In this document: in pieces, positions 63,561 to 64,000 of the stretch
How the letters are laid out: every line of letters starts with the position of its first letter
Numbering within the stretch: position 1 is the stretch's first letter
Assembly (NCBI RefSeq): GCF_900095225.1
Contig: NZ_LT607427.1
Coordinates: forward strand, 1 to 64,000
Length of the DNA: 64,000 nucleotides
Reading direction: 5' to 3'
DNA from: Pseudomonas sp. UMAB-08
GTDB taxonomy: Bacteria; Pseudomonadota; Gammaproteobacteria; Pseudomonadales; Pseudomonadaceae
Notes under the pieces: generated by a model
The model's database searches: none
Told to the model about the DNA's origin: nothing
What the model saw: only the letters and a program-made list of their open reading frames with translations
Program-made: the position numbers and the translations under genes

Positions 63561-63605
63561 TAGACGGGAGAGTTGCAGGTCGTGATTTAAAGCTCCGTTG
63601 TATAT

Positions 63606-64000
63606 TTAATCAGCGGCGCCACTGACGTTAAGTGCGCGTGGTGGCGCCCAGCGTGACGTGTTGCCCACCCGGTCGATAATGCAATAAGTCACTTCCAGCT
63701 GATGGTCTTCGCCGCCTTCCAGAATCAATGCTGGCGGAACATTCAATGTAATGGGCCTGCCAACATCCTTGGCATCGATGGCCGGTAGATCCATGCGTAC
63801 ATCCCCCCAGCGCAGGGTGATTTCATCTTTGGCGGCCATGTTTTGATACGCCTCGATGGTCAGCTCGATACCCCGTCGCCGCTGTGTTGCAGTCAACCCG
63901 TGGCGCAGCAGGGCGTCGGGTACAGCCAAGGGCGCGAGGCTCTGGTTTTCTTCCGGGCTCAACGGGTTGGGGTGACCACCAGGGCAATCGAGCTTTACCC
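63606..64000 (-). CDS. C-terminus of a large Ig-like repeat protein (partial)
   Basis: The frame is open to the right edge (131 residues visible). It reads like the last unit of Pseudomonas repeat proteins: LDCPGGHPNPLSPEENQ, then ITLRWGDVRMDLPAID, LNVPPALILEGG and VTYCIIDRVGNTSRWAP. Such proteins have many Ig-like beta-sandwich units and are thought to be exported, but the N-terminus is not visible. Confidence 0.8.
   Translation of the reverse strand, partial: VKLDCPGGHPNPLSPEENQSLAPLAVPDALLRHGLTATQRRRGIELTIEAYQNMAAKDEITLRWGDVRMDLPAIDAKDVGRPITLNVPPALILEGGEDHQLEVTYCIIDRVGNTSRWAPPRALNVSGAAD

Overview
The window looks like a chromosomal stretch of a fluorescent Pseudomonas (P. fluorescens group). 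The evidence is the GC-rich codon use, Pseudomonas-type REP palindromes, an ANR box, the LapA/LapD/LapG adhesin system, and the gene order desA - PDE - oscA - sbp - cysT - cysW - cysA. No organism name can be read directly from the sequence.

Layout. 1-9 kb: C-terminal part of the giant adhesin LapA, a small cytosolic gene, then lapG-lapD on the minus strand. Beyond lapG is a scar made of a transposase tail, the 3' end of a group II intron and the last 55 codons of a lapC-like secretion gene. 8-16 kb: an aldo/keto reductase, a secreted protein with 13-residue tandem repeats, a three-gene envelope cassette (OmpA-type lipoprotein, multi-pass membrane protein, periplasmic VWA-like protein), a HAD phosphatase and a DUF945 protein. 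17-23 kb: a MocR regulator divergent from a threonine dehydratase-like gene, then the cytochrome bd operon cydP-cydA-cydB-cydX-ybgE with an ANR box. 23-29 kb: a sulfide/sulfane-sulfur module (FisR sensor, persulfide dioxygenase, TauE exporter, two YeeE/YedE half-transporters, DUF2892 protein) convergent with an O-acetylhomoserine sulfhydrylase. 29-32 kb: an AlbA_2/Schlafen-type ATP-binding protein next to tRNA-Arg(CCG). 32-41 kb: gabD-gabT, a pseudo-receiver/HDOD protein, a diguanylate cyclase, a fatty acid desaturase and a GGDEF-EAL protein. 41-45 kb: oscA-sbp-cysTWA sulfate uptake.

45-48.5 kb: an Mpo1-like protein, a Crp-family regulator, an orphan response regulator and then an AT-rich islet. 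The islet carries unrecognised small ORFs and a 73-residue protein that matches eukaryotic ubiquitin at 53 of 73 positions but stops just before the diglycine tail. This is the most unusual item in the window.

48.5-64 kb: a second sulfur-scavenging block. It holds an alpha/beta hydrolase, a degenerate sigma-54 activator, a MetQ-like binding protein, a TauD-family dioxygenase with an ABC transporter, an orphan RHS-core protein, a methyltransferase, and the minus-strand run sfnB-sfnB-FMN monooxygenase-metQ-metN-metI. The right edge is the C-terminus of a large Ig-like repeat protein.

Many genes fit one theme: sulfate import, organosulfur import and desulfonation, methionine uptake, and disposal of the sulfide and persulfides that result. 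A TTATTCC-type motif recurs in front of several of these units.
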